Origin: Lachnospiraceae bacterium
Lineage (GTDB): Bacteria; Bacillota; Clostridia; Lachnospirales; Lachnospiraceae
Direction: 5' to 3'
NCBI GenBank assembly: GCA_022791635.1
Contig: JAAVZL010000022.1
Span: forward strand, 1-64,000
Length of the DNA stretch: 64,000 bases
The stretch's first letter is position 1. Each line of letters opens with the position of its first letter. Position numbers and translations under genes: made by a program. The notes beneath the pieces were generated by a model. That model saw only the letters and a list, made by a program, of their open reading frames with translations. It did no database searches and was not told the DNA's origin. Below, piece by piece: positions 26,932 to 35,184 of this stretch.

Positions 26932-27630
26932 ATGAACGGAATCTTATATGGAGTAGGCGTAGGCCCCGGAGAGCCGGAGCTTATGACCTTGAAGGCCGTG
27001 CGCCTGATAAAAGAAAATGAAATCATCGCTTTGCCGGGACCTGTAGCCAGGGAAACGGTAGCCTATCAGATAGCGGAAAAGGCTGTGCCGGAGCTGGCAG
27101 AGAAAACCCTGCTTTCCGTGGACATGCCCATGACTCACGACAAGGAGAAAATGAACCGCAATCATGAGCAGGCAGCGGACATGCTTGAGACATATCTCAA
27201 GCAGGGACAGAATGTGATCTTCCTCACCCTGGGAGACCCCACCATCTATTCCACCTATCTCTATGTGCAGAAGCGCATCCTTGCCAGGGGTTATGAGGCT
27301 GAGCTTATAAGCGGTATCACCTCCTTCTGCGCGGCGGCTGCGCGGACCGGCACCTCTTTAGCAGAATGGGACGAGCAGCTCCATATCCTGCCCGCCGTTC
27401 ACAGGCTGAACAGCGATCTTTCCCTGCCCGGCACCTATGTGCTTATGAAATCCGGGCGAAAAATGCATCAGGTAAAGGAAATCTTAAAATCCAGCGGCCG
27501 GGATGTGGTGATGGTGGAAAACTGCGGTATGGAAAACGAGCATGTCTATCGAAGTGCAGAGGAAATTCCCGATGACGCAGGATATTATTCTTTGATTATC
27601 GCAAAGGAGCCGAAGGAGCAGCATGATTGA
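26932..27630 (+). CDS. cbiL: Cobalt-factor II / precorrin-2 C20-methyltransferase
   Basis: 232 residues of the tetrapyrrole methylase fold: GVGVGPGEPELMTLKAVRLI at the N-terminus, the SAM loop LTLGDPTIYSTY, GITSFCAAAAR and a C-terminal VENCGM. It adds the C20 methyl group to the corrin precursor using S-adenosylmethionine, the step after cobalt insertion by a CbiK-type chelatase. No other corrin-ring genes are in the window. ATG 26932 is seven bases after GGAG; ATG 26929 is possible. It overlaps the next ABC gene by eight bases. Confidence 0.92.
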   Translation: MNGILYGVGVGPGEPELMTLKAVRLIKENEIIALPGPVARETVAYQIAEKAVPELAEKTLLSVDMPMTHDKEKMNRNHEQAADMLETYLKQGQNVIFLTLGDPTIYSTYLYVQKRILARGYEAELISGITSFCAAAARTGTSLAEWDEQLHILPAVHRLNSDLSLPGTYVLMKSGRKMHQVKEILKSSGRDVVMVENCGMENEHVYRSAEEIPDDAGYYSLIIAKEPKEQHD

Positions 27631-28459
27631 GCTTCAGCATTTGACAAAGCAATTTGAGCGCTTTACTGCGGTTGATTCCATTGACCTGCGGATTGAAACA
27701 GGTGAATTTTTCGGCCTTCTGGGGCCAAACGGCGCCGGCAAGACCACTACCATCGGTATGCTCTCTACCCTGCTTCTTCCCACCTTGGGGGAGATCCGCA
27801 TTGACGGCGAGCTTTTGACCCGGAAACGCCAGGATCTGAAGCGGAAGGTCAGCGTCATCACCCAGGAGTATTCCATGCGTCAGGACATGGATATGGATGA
27901 GATCATGGAGTACCAGGGACGGCTGTATTTTATGCCGGTAAAGCAGATACGGGCGCGGACGGAGGCGCTCTTTGCCTTTGCGGGGCTTACGGAGCACCGA
28001 AGAAAAACTATCCGCAAGCTCTCCGGCGGCATGAAGCGCAAGCTCATGGTCTGCCGGGCTCTTCTCACAGAGCCGGAGATCCTGCTGCTGGACGAACCGA
28101 CCGCTGGCATGGACGCCATTTCCCGGCGGCAGATGTGGAGCCTGCTGCGGCAATTAAACGAGAAGGGGCTGACCATCCTTTTGACCACGCACTATATTGA
28201 GGAGGCCCAATCTCTCTGCAATCGGGTGGCTCTCATGAACGGCGGAAGGATAAGAGAGATCAACACCCCCGCACAGCTTATCGAAAATCTCGGAGCCTAC
28301 GCGGTGGATGAGCTTTTGGAGGACGGCATGCACAGCCGTTATTTTCACCAGCGCTCCGAGGCTATTGCCTGCTTAAGCAGTCTCACCGGTCAGTGCACTC
28401 TGCGGGATACCACCCTGGAGGATGTCTTTGTGGAGCAGGTCGGAAAGCGGTTATCTTAA
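27623..28459 (+). CDS. ABC transporter ATPase of an ABC-2 type exporter
   Basis: 278 residues with Walker A GPNGAGKTT, signature LSGGM, Walker B ILLLDEPTAGMD and the switch His in LLTTHY. It is of the DrrA/NodI/CcmA kind, with a 60-residue C-terminal segment after the core. The start overlaps cbiL (ATGATTG within its last codons), so the two are translationally coupled. The substrate is unknown. Coupling to cbiL suggests a link to corrin or metal metabolism, but the family exports many compounds. Confidence 0.9.
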   Translation: MIELQHLTKQFERFTAVDSIDLRIETGEFFGLLGPNGAGKTTTIGMLSTLLLPTLGEIRIDGELLTRKRQDLKRKVSVITQEYSMRQDMDMDEIMEYQGRLYFMPVKQIRARTEALFAFAGLTEHRRKTIRKLSGGMKRKLMVCRALLTEPEILLLDEPTAGMDAISRRQMWSLLRQLNEKGLTILLTTHYIEEAQSLCNRVALMNGGRIREINTPAQLIENLGAYAVDELLEDGMHSRYFHQRSEAIACLSSLTGQCTLRDTTLEDVFVEQVGKRLS

Positions 28460-28475
28460 AAAAACGGAGTATTTT

Positions 28476-29207
28476 ATGGGAATTATCACAATTTTATGGG
28501 AAAAATGGAGAGAATTTATACGGGATTTCTCGCGGATCACAATGGCGGCTCTGATTGCGCCGCTGATGTATCTGATTGTATTCGGCTGGGGGATTCGAAC
28601 CACCATGAACGGCATGCCCTATCTGAACTTTCTGATTCCGGGAGTGGTGGCTCTTACCACCATGAACGGCAGCTTCAATGCCATTGCCCAAAATCTGAAT
28701 GTCCAGCGTCTCTACGAGAAGGCCTTTGATCAGGTTATTATCTCGCCCACGCCTCTCTGGCAGTTTATCGCCGGTCAGATTCTGGCAGGCGCTCTTCGGG
28801 GCCTCTATGCAGGCGCTATCATTTTGCTTCTGGTGTGGCCCATTGAGACGGGGCTTATTTTTAACGGCATCTCCATTTTCATTCTTTTTTTGAACGGTGC
28901 GGTTTTTTCCGCTCTTGGCATTGTGGTCTCGTTTCTGGCCCGAAACCATGCGGATGTGCCCCGGTTTTCCAACTATTTTATTATGCCTATGGCTTATCTT
29001 TGCAATACCTTCTTTTCCACGGATCGGGTTCCTCACGGTCCTCGGGAATTTATCGCAGCTCTGCCTCTTTCCCAGACCAGCCGGATGGTTCGGGGCATTG
29101 CAACAAAGGAGCCCGTAAACCTGTGGGGCATTTTAATCCTTCTTGTTTATCTCGTTGTTCTGACGGGGATCGGGCTATACTTTGTGTATAAGAAAAAGAA
29201 TCTTTAG
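28476..29207 (+). CDS. ABC-2 type permease
   Basis: 243 residues with about six membrane helices and the ABC-2 pattern: an N-terminal amphipathic helix (WEKWREFIRDFSR), then YLNFLIPGVVALTTMNGSF, and a re-entrant VPRFSNYFIMPMAYLCNTFFS loop before the last helices. It partners the ATPase encoded 16 bases upstream. ATG 28476 follows CGGAG; a longer frame reaching back into the ATPase gene is not used. Confidence 0.88.
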   Translation: MGIITILWEKWREFIRDFSRITMAALIAPLMYLIVFGWGIRTTMNGMPYLNFLIPGVVALTTMNGSFNAIAQNLNVQRLYEKAFDQVIISPTPLWQFIAGQILAGALRGLYAGAIILLLVWPIETGLIFNGISIFILFLNGAVFSALGIVVSFLARNHADVPRFSNYFIMPMAYLCNTFFSTDRVPHGPREFIAALPLSQTSRMVRGIATKEPVNLWGILILLVYLVVLTGIGLYFVYKKKNL

Positions 29208-29247
29208 AAAATCAGGCAATGCAAAGACAACTGTGCATTGGAAATTT

Positions 29248-29291
29248 AAAAACGCGGCAATCGTTCCATTTCGGAACCATTCCCGCGTTTT
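29248..29291. terminator. Bidirectional terminator between convergent genes
   Basis: AAAACGCGG-C-AATCGTTCC pairs with GGAACCATT-C-CCGCGTTTT around a five-base loop. It serves the ABC-2 permease gene on the plus strand and the small-protein gene ending at 29294 on the minus strand. Confidence 0.7.
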
Positions 29292-29293
29292 AT

Positions 29294-29527
29294 CTAACCA
29301 TTGATCATGAATGAAACTAATTTGTCGATGTCTTCCTTCTCGTATGCGATAATCTCAAGCTCCGGAATCTCACCGTTGGAAAAGATGTTCGCCATAGACA
29401 CATACTGAGAAAGTTTGGACTTCAGATTCAGTCTGTCGCCTTCACCTGTTACCAGTTCTACCTTACCCTGGCAGCTGTCTACTACCTCAAAGAACTTATC
29501 GATGTTTGAAATGTTTTGAACTTTCAT
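29294..29527 (-). CDS. Small conserved protein of unknown function
   Basis: 77 residues, acidic, predicted alpha/beta, no membrane segment. It starts MKVQNISNIDKFFEVVDS; AAGGAGTG lies at a proper distance upstream. An in-frame extension of 20 codons lacks a ribosome site. It has its own terminator. The middle reads VELVTGEGDRLNLKSKLSQY. I recall short proteins like this in Lachnospiraceae near translation genes but can give no function. Confidence 0.75.
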   Translation of the reverse strand: MKVQNISNIDKFFEVVDSCQGKVELVTGEGDRLNLKSKLSQYVSMANIFSNGEIPELEIIAYEKEDIDKLVSFMING

Positions 29528-29622
29528 CTTTTTTTCACTCCTTTCTTCTCCCTCATTATAACTGCTTACAAACACTTTGGAAAGCACTTTTTTCCATTTT
29601 TTCGAAATTTGTTAAATTTTCA

Positions 29623-30456
29623 TCATTTTCGGAGAATGCGTTTCTCGGTTATCTCTATTTTGCCTTCCTTTAGCAGGCGCCCTACCGCCCTCTTAAATGC
29701 ATTTTTACTAAGGTGCAGCTCCCGTTCAATGATTTCCGGCGATACCTTGTCGTTGAAGGGAAGGACTCCGTCATACTCGTCCAGCACCTGAAGCACGTAG
29801 GCCGCATCCTGATCCATCTGGAGATAGGCCTTTTTTCGAATGCTGAGATTCAGCCTTCCGTCCTCCTTCACTGAGGTAACCCGGGCCTCGATTCTGTCTC
29901 CTATCTGTGCATTTCCGAAGAATTCTCTCCTGGGGATGAGGCCGGAGTATCGGTTATCCACGGCCACAAAGGCTCCGAACTCCCGGCTGGTCTCGTAAAT
30001 GGTGCCTGTCACCATATCCTCCTTCTGATAGGGCGAGGCCGTATCAAGATACTCATACACATTCATGGTAGCGCAGAGCCGGCTGCTCTTGTCCTCGTAC
30101 AGGGCAACCAGAACCTCTTCTCCCGAACGAACCCGCCTGGTCTGCTCTCGAAAGGGCAAAAGCAGATCCTTTTCAAGGCCCCAGTCCAGAAAGGCTCCGA
30201 TTTTGGTCACATCGGACACCTTTAAAACTGCAATTTCTCCAAGCTCAAGCTTTGGCGTGTGGGTGGTGGCGATCATCCGATCGCTGGAATCCTTATAGAG
30301 AAATACCTCAAGACAGTCCCCTGGCTTTGTTCCCTCCGGCACCTGCTTTCCCGGGAGCAGCACCCGCTCTTCGGCCCCTTCCTTTTCTGCCAGATACACG
30401 CCAAAGTCTACCCTCTTTATGACCTTAAGGCTTTGTTTTCTGCCTAATAATAACAT
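29623..30456 (-). CDS. CvfB-like S1 RNA-binding protein
   Basis: 277 residues with the CvfB architecture: three tandem S1-type OB domains (about 5-65, 70-135 with IGAFLDWGLEKDLLLPF, 145-215 with FGAFVAVDNRYSGLIP) and a C-terminal winged helix (225-277: LHLSKNAFKRAVGRLLKEG). CvfB of Staphylococcus binds RNA and affects virulence gene expression; the S. pneumoniae homologue has a known structure. Its role here is probably RNA-linked regulation. Monocistronic by spacing. Confidence 0.85.
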   Translation of the reverse strand: MLLLGRKQSLKVIKRVDFGVYLAEKEGAEERVLLPGKQVPEGTKPGDCLEVFLYKDSSDRMIATTHTPKLELGEIAVLKVSDVTKIGAFLDWGLEKDLLLPFREQTRRVRSGEEVLVALYEDKSSRLCATMNVYEYLDTASPYQKEDMVTGTIYETSREFGAFVAVDNRYSGLIPRREFFGNAQIGDRIEARVTSVKEDGRLNLSIRKKAYLQMDQDAAYVLQVLDEYDGVLPFNDKVSPEIIERELHLSKNAFKRAVGRLLKEGKIEITEKRILRK

Positions 30457-30517
30457 ACGTTTCTTGTCCTCCGTTTTCTGTCATAAGCATCATTTATCAC
30501 AGTGCCCATTGTTATTG

Positions 30518-30618
30518 AGTTAAGCCTTCAAAGGCTTACAAAGGCTCCGGGCAAGAACCGCCACCCCTGTTCGGGGCGGCCCTCCTCCCCTGCGCCGGTA
30601 GTCCTTGCAGGCTTAACT
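30518..30618 (-). repeat. Family B hairpin repeat, copy 2
   Basis: The inverted counterpart of 19167-19264. Ends AGTTAAGCCT/AGGCTTAACT and the GGCGGTTCTTGCCCGGAGCCTTT core are shared. About 24 extra GC-rich bases in the centre, containing an internal GGGCCGCCCC palindrome, are absent from copy 1. It fills the gap between the thioesterase and CvfB-like genes. No direct flanking repeat is evident. Confidence 0.75.
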
Positions 30619-30625
30619 GGGGCTT

Positions 30626-31327
30626 TTACGAGAGCTCTACGACCGCATAGGGGCGTCCCAGTTCATCGCAGAGCGCTACCATATATCTTCCGTCCTCTTC
30701 CTGCACTACCGGATAGATCGTATCCCCCAGAAGCGCCGACTTCTTGTATTCCGCACGCATTTGCCGAATGAGGAAGTCCTCCGGCATATATTCCCGGGCC
30801 ATCTGGATATACTGTCCGTTGTTTACATGATGATTGGTATCCAGATGATGCTTCTGCACGGCAAAGGGCTCCTTTTGCTCACCGTTTTTGGGCATAGGCA
30901 CCTTTCTGGAAGCATAGTTCATATTAAGCTTTTCTTCCAGCACATAAACGCGTTCGATGTTTTCCGGCACCCGCACCGGACGGCCTGTGTCCGTATCCAG
31001 AAAGCTCCAGAGGGTGTTGGCATAGGCCAGCATCTGCCCCCTTTGATCCTTCATGACAAAATTACGGTAGCCGCAAAAGCCCTGAAAATAGTAGGGCCAG
31101 GTTGCGATTGTGATCTCCTCGCACAAATCCGGATAGCGCTCCACTACAATCTGCCAGGAGGAAAGCACCCAGACCCGGTGCAGCTTCTCCAGCATGCCCA
31201 CGCCTACGGAAAGTTCCTCCGACTGAAAGGTACTGCAGTCCTGAAAGTAATTGATAATTCCGTTTAAGGAAAGCTTTTTATCCTCGCCCACTTCGCTGTA
31301 GCGGACTTTACTGTTAAATGAATACAT
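30626..31327 (-). CDS. Acyl-ACP thioesterase (FatA type)
   Basis: 233 residues from MYSFNSKVRYSEV, with AGAGGTGAA upstream. Two hot-dog folds: the first (about 1-125) has NYFQDCSTFQSEEL and VWVLSSWQI, the second (about 145-233) carries the typical DTNHHVNNGQYI motif with the catalytic Asn/His set. It hydrolyses acyl-ACP to release free fatty acids, ending synthesis. The fatty-acid gene cluster is not in this window. The upstream 37 codons of open frame precede the ribosome site and are left out. Confidence 0.9.
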   Translation of the reverse strand: MYSFNSKVRYSEVGEDKKLSLNGIINYFQDCSTFQSEELSVGVGMLEKLHRVWVLSSWQIVVERYPDLCEEITIATWPYYFQGFCGYRNFVMKDQRGQMLAYANTLWSFLDTDTGRPVRVPENIERVYVLEEKLNMNYASRKVPMPKNGEQKEPFAVQKHHLDTNHHVNNGQYIQMAREYMPEDFLIRQMRAEYKKSALLGDTIYPVVQEEDGRYMVALCDELGRPYAVVELS

Positions 31328-31396
31328 GTTTTTCACCTCTGAGAGGTATTGTAGCATAATTTTCCGGACTTGACCACCTGTTATAGTCAATGTAAG

Positions 31397-31425
31397 TTGA
31401 CAACCGTGTTTTCTTGGAATAAACT
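31397..31425 (+). promoter_or_regulatory. Promoter of the FadR-type regulator gene
   Basis: TTGACA at 31397-31402, 17 bases, TAAACT at 31420-31425: close to the sigma-A consensus, 52 bases upstream of the ATG at 31478. No copy of the TTGT-NNN-ACAA operator overlaps it, so strong autoregulation is not evident. Confidence 0.65.
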
Positions 31426-31477
31426 TTTTATATGGCAAAGCATAAAAAAGAATTTTAGATAGAAACGTGGGAAAATC

Positions 31478-32206
31478 ATGGGATCACGAAAGCAGATTTC
31501 GATTGTACAGCAAACAGTAGAGCAAATAAAGAAAATCCTTTTTACCTCCGGTCTGGAAAAGGGGCAGCATCTGCCCTCGGAAAAGGAACTGTGTGAGAGT
31601 ATCGGAGTCAGCAGAAACAGCCTCCGGGAGGCCCTGCGCATTCTGGCTGCCACCGGCTACATTACTCTTGAACCGGGAAGGGGCGCCTTCGCCCTGCGAA
31701 CAAAAGAATTTGACGAGGATGAGGATGTAATCACCTGGTTTGCACAGAATGAGGTAGAGGTTCAGGATTATCTGGAAATCCGCTCTGCCTGCGAACCGCT
31801 GGCTGCAAAGCTTGCGATTGAGCGTTGCTCTTCAAAGGATTTGGAACGGCTTCACGCCATCCATGCCGCCTTTTTAAAGGCCGTGGAGTCCGGGGATAAG
31901 CAGGAGATTGTGATACAGGAAGGGAAGTTCCATGACACGATCATTGAGCTCTCCCAAAACAAGCTGTTAATCAGCCTCTTTAAGATTATGCGCAGCAGAA
32001 CCATTGATTTCCGCTATCAAAGCCTCCGTCTGCCCAATGCTCCGCAGGATGCCATTCTCCCCCATTCCCGTATTATGCGGGCCTTTGATCTTCACGACGG
32101 AGATCTGGGAGAGTCCGCCATGCGGGAGCATATCAAGCTGGGGATTTACAATTACCGGATTGCCATGATTGACGCGGAGCTTGAGGGAGGTACGCCCTCC
32201 ACATAA
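31478..32206 (+). CDS. GntR-family regulator, FadR subfamily
   Basis: 242 residues. Winged helix at 1-75 (LPSEKELCESIGVSRNSLREALRILAATG split around residues 30-60) and an FCD ligand domain (about 95-230) with Asp and His positions that usually bind a metal and a carboxylate effector: IIELSQNKL, PHSRIMRAF, MREHIKLG. It is transcribed toward the SDR-aldolase-dehydratase-TRAP operon, which it most likely represses until a sugar acid is present. TTGT-NNN-ACAA sites at that operon's promoter fit this subfamily. Confidence 0.9.
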   Translation: MGSRKQISIVQQTVEQIKKILFTSGLEKGQHLPSEKELCESIGVSRNSLREALRILAATGYITLEPGRGAFALRTKEFDEDEDVITWFAQNEVEVQDYLEIRSACEPLAAKLAIERCSSKDLERLHAIHAAFLKAVESGDKQEIVIQEGKFHDTIIELSQNKLLISLFKIMRSRTIDFRYQSLRLPNAPQDAILPHSRIMRAFDLHDGDLGESAMREHIKLGIYNYRIAMIDAELEGGTPST

Positions 32207-32259
32207 CGAAAAGTTCCCGGGGCTGCTGTCCTATTTTTCCGCAGCCCCTACATACAGAA

Positions 32260-33120
32260 TTACCAGGCAGTCCACCCGCCGTCCATGATGAGATTTGCCC
32301 CCGTCATATAGCGGGAAGCGTCGGAAGCCAGAAAGAGAAGGGCTCCGTTGTATTCATCCTCCATGGCCATGCGGCCAATGGGGATCCTGCTGCAATAGTT
32401 TGCCTGAAAATGCTCATCCTGCGTCTCCCTCCACACGCCGGAAGGTGTAAAGGTATTTACACGAATCTCTTTTCTTCCCCAATAGGTTGCCAGATAACGG
32501 GTCAGATTATAGATTCCCGACTTTGCCGCGGAATAAGCCACCGGCTTAATAAAAGGAATGCCTGTGAGCTCTTCCTTGTAAGCATAAATATCCTGAATGG
32601 GAGACACCATGCCATAGATGGAGCCCACATTGATGATGGAACCAGGCTTCCCGGCCTTTACCATTCGCGCTCCTACGGCCTGGCAGGCCAGAAAGGTTCC
32701 CACAAGATTCACATCTACTACCTGGCGGAACACCTCCTCCGGAAAATTTTCAAAAGGACCTGAAACCTCAGGCGGAGCGCTTGGCTGGGTATCGATTCCC
32801 GCATTGTTCACCAGAACATCCGGGGCATCTCCCCACAGCTCTTGGATCTCATCCAACGCCTGATTCAGCTCCTCCTTTCTTGTAATATCAACCCGAAAAA
32901 ATCGAAGTCCCGGATTCCCAAGCTCTTCCTCTGTGTATACTTTTTTTATTCTCTCCGGTTCTACATGCCGTCCAAATACTGCTACCCGGGCTCCCCTGTG
33001 CAAAAATGCTTTTACATACTGGGCTCCAAGCTGTCCCATACCTCCTGTAATGACACAGATTTTATCCTTTACGGAAAATAACGGATCCTCCAAGTCAAAC
33101 CGCTCCTTTCTCTTAAGCAT
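32260..33120 (-). CDS. Short-chain dehydrogenase/reductase
   Basis: 286 residues, Rossmann fold: the cofactor loop TGGMGQLGAQY, VFGR after strand two (suggesting an NADP or mixed preference cannot be excluded), NNAGI, catalytic YSAAKSGIY and a Ser in INVGSIYGM. It ends with the SDR-typical LIMDGGWTAW. Last gene of the sugar-acid operon, overlapping the aldolase gene by eight bases. It probably oxidises or reduces a keto-sugar acid intermediate, similar to gluconate 5-dehydrogenase. Confidence 0.9.
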   Translation of the reverse strand: MLKRKERFDLEDPLFSVKDKICVITGGMGQLGAQYVKAFLHRGARVAVFGRHVEPERIKKVYTEEELGNPGLRFFRVDITRKEELNQALDEIQELWGDAPDVLVNNAGIDTQPSAPPEVSGPFENFPEEVFRQVVDVNLVGTFLACQAVGARMVKAGKPGSIINVGSIYGMVSPIQDIYAYKEELTGIPFIKPVAYSAAKSGIYNLTRYLATYWGRKEIRVNTFTPSGVWRETQDEHFQANYCSRIPIGRMAMEDEYNGALLFLASDASRYMTGANLIMDGGWTAW

Positions 33121-34018
33121 AGTACTCTTTATAGTAAGAAATCCACCCAGACACCTTCCTCTTATCCTCCTCTGACAGCGGCGTATAAGGCCGTGTAAAG
33201 GCAGCTTCCATTATCCCCATCTGCTTTAAGGCTTCCTTTCGCCAGATATTCGGGCTCATCCAGCTGTCGCTGAAACTGTTCAGCTCGTTCATGGTATTCA
33301 CAAGCTCACAGTGCGCTTTGCATTCTTCCCAGTCTTTCTTCCCGGCCGCCTTCCAGGCCGCCGCCAGCACTTTGGGAAACGGGTTTGCCAGGGAGGGAAC
33401 TAAGCCCTTCACCCCATGGCGCAGTCCGTAATAACTCAGCTTCTCGTCTCCTACAAAAATCCTTAATCTCTCTCCATACCTCTCAAGAAGCCGATCCAAG
33501 CAGTCCTTGTCACCGCTGCTGTCCTTGATTCCGTAAAGGTTCGGCAATTCCCATACCTCATCCAGGGCCCGCTCCGAAAGATGGCTCCCCACAGTGGCCG
33601 GTATATGGTAGAGAATGACCGGAAGCTCTGTAGACAGCGTCACCTCCCGGATAAAATCTATCTGCTCCTTTACGCTTGTTGTGGGGAAATAATAGGGCAG
33701 GGTGGTGGCTACGGCATCCGCCCCGGCTTCCTCCGCTCTGCGGATATTGGCAAGCACTTTTTTCGTTCCGCAATCGCTGACGCCTGCCAGAACCGGGACC
33801 CTTCCCCGGGCAGCCTCCACGATACTGCAAAGAATCTCCCCCCGTTCCTCCTTAGAAAACCGGGCAAATTCCCCTGTAGTGCCATTTGCGAAGATAGCGT
33901 TTACGCCGCCTGCTATCACATAGTTTGTAAGCTCTTTAAGCTGCAGGAGGCAAGGCGTTTCCTCTTCTGTAATGGGCGTCAGAATGGGTACGATAATTCC
34001 CTCGATTGTCTTTTCCAT
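33113..34018 (-). CDS. DapA-family aldolase/dehydratase (2-keto-sugar-acid type)
   Basis: 301 residues, TIM barrel of the DHDPS/N-acetylneuraminate lyase superfamily. Visible: GTTGEFARFSKEER substrate loop, the Tyr in ILYHIPATVG, and the Schiff-base Lys in YGIKDSSGDKD. In an operon with an enolase-superfamily dehydratase, an SDR and a TRAP importer the likely substrate is a 2-keto-3-deoxy sugar acid rather than the lysine precursor. The precise compound is not readable from the sequence. Confidence 0.9.
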   Translation of the reverse strand: MEKTIEGIIVPILTPITEEETPCLLQLKELTNYVIAGGVNAIFANGTTGEFARFSKEERGEILCSIVEAARGRVPVLAGVSDCGTKKVLANIRRAEEAGADAVATTLPYYFPTTSVKEQIDFIREVTLSTELPVILYHIPATVGSHLSERALDEVWELPNLYGIKDSSGDKDCLDRLLERYGERLRIFVGDEKLSYYGLRHGVKGLVPSLANPFPKVLAAAWKAAGKKDWEECKAHCELVNTMNELNSFSDSWMSPNIWRKEALKQMGIMEAAFTRPYTPLSEEDKRKVSGWISYYKEYYA

Positions 34019-34024
34019 ATCTTC

Positions 34025-35134
34025 TCACCTGTCCTTACATTCCCTGATATAATCCATATTGAGCTCCATGCCAAGACCTGGCTTCTCGGGAATGGTTAAG
34101 ATCCCCTCCGACGGTTCCGGAGCATCCAAAAATACATTCTCTACCACCTCTTCAAACATAAAAAGCTTTTCCAGATAGAGGCCGTTGGGTGCGGCGGCAA
34201 CGAGATGCATATGCATATGCTCCATCCCATGAGGCGCAAAAGCCTTGTTGAAGGCCTGACTCATGGCAAGGACACGCAGCATCTCCGTATAGCCGCCCAC
34301 CCTGGTTACATCACACTGAACCACATCCACCGCATTATGTATCAACAGATCCCGCACACCGAACCGGGTATACTCGTGCTCTCCTGTTGCCAGAGGAATA
34401 TCCGTGCCCTGCTTAAATGCCTTCAGACCCGGAATGTCATCGGCAAATACCGGCTCCTCAAAAAACTCAATATCATATTCCCGAATGCGGTTTGCAAACT
34501 GAACGGCTGCAGCGGAGCGCCACACATTGTTGGCGTCCAGCATAAAGCCGATATCCGGACCGATGGCCTCCCGGACGGCGGCTACACGCCGTACATCCTC
34601 CCCGGGATTTCGTCCTCCGTCCACGCCTACCTTCAGCTTAATCTTGCGGTAGCCCTTTGCCATCATTCTCCTGGCCTCCTCCACCAGCTCTTCCGTAGAA
34701 TAACTGGTCCACCCGCCGGAGGCATAAGTAGGCACTTTTGGATTACTTCCCCCCAAAAGGCGGAACAGAGGCATGTCAAGAGCCTTTCCTTTAATATCCC
34801 AAAGGGCAATATCTACCGCACTGTAGGCGCAGAATGCCAGTCCCTTGCGGCCCACTCCCCGCATATAGTGGAAATTTTCCTCATACAGGACCTCCGTTTC
34901 AAAGGGGCTGCGTCCAATGAGTCTGGGTTCTATGGCATAGCGGATAAAATCCCGGATGGCCTCGCCTCCCACCTCATGGTAGGTAACTCCGATTCCGTGA
35001 AGACCCTGATCCGTGCTTACGTCTACCACCACGAACCCAATGGTTTCCACATTGCGGGTAGAGTCTGCAAAATTACCCTTTACCCTGGTCTCGCACAGGG
35101 TCACATCAATTCCTGTAATCTTTAAATCCTTCAT
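34025..35134 (-). CDS. Enolase-superfamily sugar-acid dehydratase (mandelate racemase group)
   Basis: 369 residues from MKDLKITGIDV; the in-frame region upstream overlaps dctM and is not family-like. Capping domain at 1-125; barrel with KIKLKVG (KxK base), metal ligands in MLDANN, FFEEPV and GEHEY, the Asp in VVQCDVTRVGG and the general-base His in FAPHGMEH. This His/Asp pair marks the mandelate-racemase subgroup, whose members dehydrate acids such as galactonate, fuconate, rhamnonate or glucarate. Product would be a 2-keto-3-deoxy acid for the aldolase gene six bases downstream. Confidence 0.9.
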   Translation of the reverse strand: MKDLKITGIDVTLCETRVKGNFADSTRNVETIGFVVVDVSTDQGLHGIGVTYHEVGGEAIRDFIRYAIEPRLIGRSPFETEVLYEENFHYMRGVGRKGLAFCAYSAVDIALWDIKGKALDMPLFRLLGGSNPKVPTYASGGWTSYSTEELVEEARRMMAKGYRKIKLKVGVDGGRNPGEDVRRVAAVREAIGPDIGFMLDANNVWRSAAAVQFANRIREYDIEFFEEPVFADDIPGLKAFKQGTDIPLATGEHEYTRFGVRDLLIHNAVDVVQCDVTRVGGYTEMLRVLAMSQAFNKAFAPHGMEHMHMHLVAAAPNGLYLEKLFMFEEVVENVFLDAPEPSEGILTIPEKPGLGMELNMDYIRECKDR

Positions 35135-35184
35135 CACAATTCTCCTTGCTTTCTTTTTTATTCCTCCGATCCCTTCCTGTCTTC

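Noticed and set aside
34025..35134. A specific substrate for the enolase-superfamily enzyme (galactonate, fuconate, rhamnonate)
   Set aside because: The metal ligands and the KxK and His/Asp catalytic pairs are shared by the whole subgroup; specificity cannot be read by eye.
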